Made by a program: the position numbers and the translations under genes. From NCBI GenBank assembly GCA_033064195.1, contig JARBJD010000151.1, forward strand, positions 109,096-173,095: a stretch of 64,000 nt of DNA, written 5' to 3'. The stretch comes from Blattamonas nauphoetae. Taxonomy: Eukaryota; Preaxostyla; Oxymonadida. Of this stretch, positions 63,786 to 64,000 are shown piece after piece. The notes beneath the pieces were generated by a model. That model was not told the DNA's origin. It worked only from the letters and a program-made list of their open reading frames with translations, and ran no database searches. Every line of letters begins with the position of its first letter. The stretch's first letter is position 1.

Positions 63786-64000
63786 TATCAAACTTTATTT
63801 TTGTATAAATGTACACTCGACAATTGAATCAACAGCAGATCGATACACTCGTAAATAGATTACTTCAGAGTACAAAACACTCTCAACCAAAATTTTTGAA
63901 ATCAAATGGAGTTCAACAAACATTTTGCCAGTCTATATTGTTAATGATTCACATGGAGAATACGATGCTAATGATAACACATATTTAATGATTGGTTGAA

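Larger units (their letters stand above)
57654..64000 (+). mobile_element. Polinton/Maverick-type element, 5' part (runs off the window)
   Basis: From about 57.65 kb the sequence becomes clearly more AT-rich and codon use changes. It contains a protein-primed family B DNA polymerase gene, accessory frames, and the start of a further frame near 63808. No integrase, ATPase, protease or capsid gene lies inside the window; they would be expected beyond 64000 if the element is complete. The true left end is uncertain: it may be near 57654 or near 58600. The polymerase region shows about one break, so this copy looks degraded but not ancient. No terminal repeat partner can be seen. Confidence 0.8.

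Noticed and set aside
1-64000. CRISPR array, rRNA operon, prokaryotic operon features, telomeric TTAGGG arrays
   Set aside because: None seen; the repeats present are coding repeats, transposon ends or segmental duplications.

Overview
The window looks like nuclear DNA of a protist. Its genes carry many short spliceosomal introns with a GTNTGN-like donor, a polypyrimidine tract and CAG, and they use the standard stop codons. It also holds a canonical-length histone H3 and large multigene families of helical-repeat (ARM/HEAT-like), SPRY-like and beta-helix surface proteins. From memory of such families I place it with oxymonad flagellates (Preaxostyla), most like Blattamonas; this is inference, not a search result.

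Layout. 1-4.7 kb: a short GTGGAC tandem repeat, an ARM-like family gene (minus) and a PHO80-type cyclin. 4.7-9.5 kb: an ABCC/MRP-type ABC transporter (3 exons). 9.6-10.0 kb: a fold-back repeat. 10.2-12.3 kb: histone H3 variant, transcribed divergently from a 7-exon glycerophosphodiester phosphodiesterase. 12.5-18.3 kb: two tandem 6-exon paralogs (helical domain, coiled coil, SPRY-like domain) with a broken ARM-like fragment between them. 18.5-22.5 kb: an 8-exon OSCA/TMEM63-like channel with a proline-rich tail.

22.6-26.8 kb: a SPRY gene broken by a TA-flanked mariner-type transposon, with an 8-bp-TSD hAT-like element in its 5' region. A related copy at 39.7-40.9 kb shows the uninterrupted arrangement. 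27.2-33.1 kb: a 1964-residue secreted beta-helix protein. 33.2-38.3 kb: mostly repeats, including a second hAT-like element with an 8-bp TSD and a fold-back element. 38.3-46.1 kb: an ARM-like/SPRY cluster with segmental duplications. 46.2-56.3 kb: one open frame for a 3380-residue single-pass surface protein built of tandem domains and a 1476-bp super-repeat. 56.5-57.1 kb: an inverted, internally deleted copy of an ARM-like gene from 41-42 kb. About 57.65 kb to the end: an AT-rich Polinton/Maverick-type element with protein-primed DNA polymerase B; it runs off the window.

The host genes suggest transport (ABCC, OSCA-like, GDPD), chromatin and cell cycle (H3, cyclin) and surface adhesion (two giant proteins). 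They sit among fast-duplicating families that DNA transposons repeatedly hit. Exon joins were worked out by hand from reading-frame continuity and splice-like sites; none has transcript support here.
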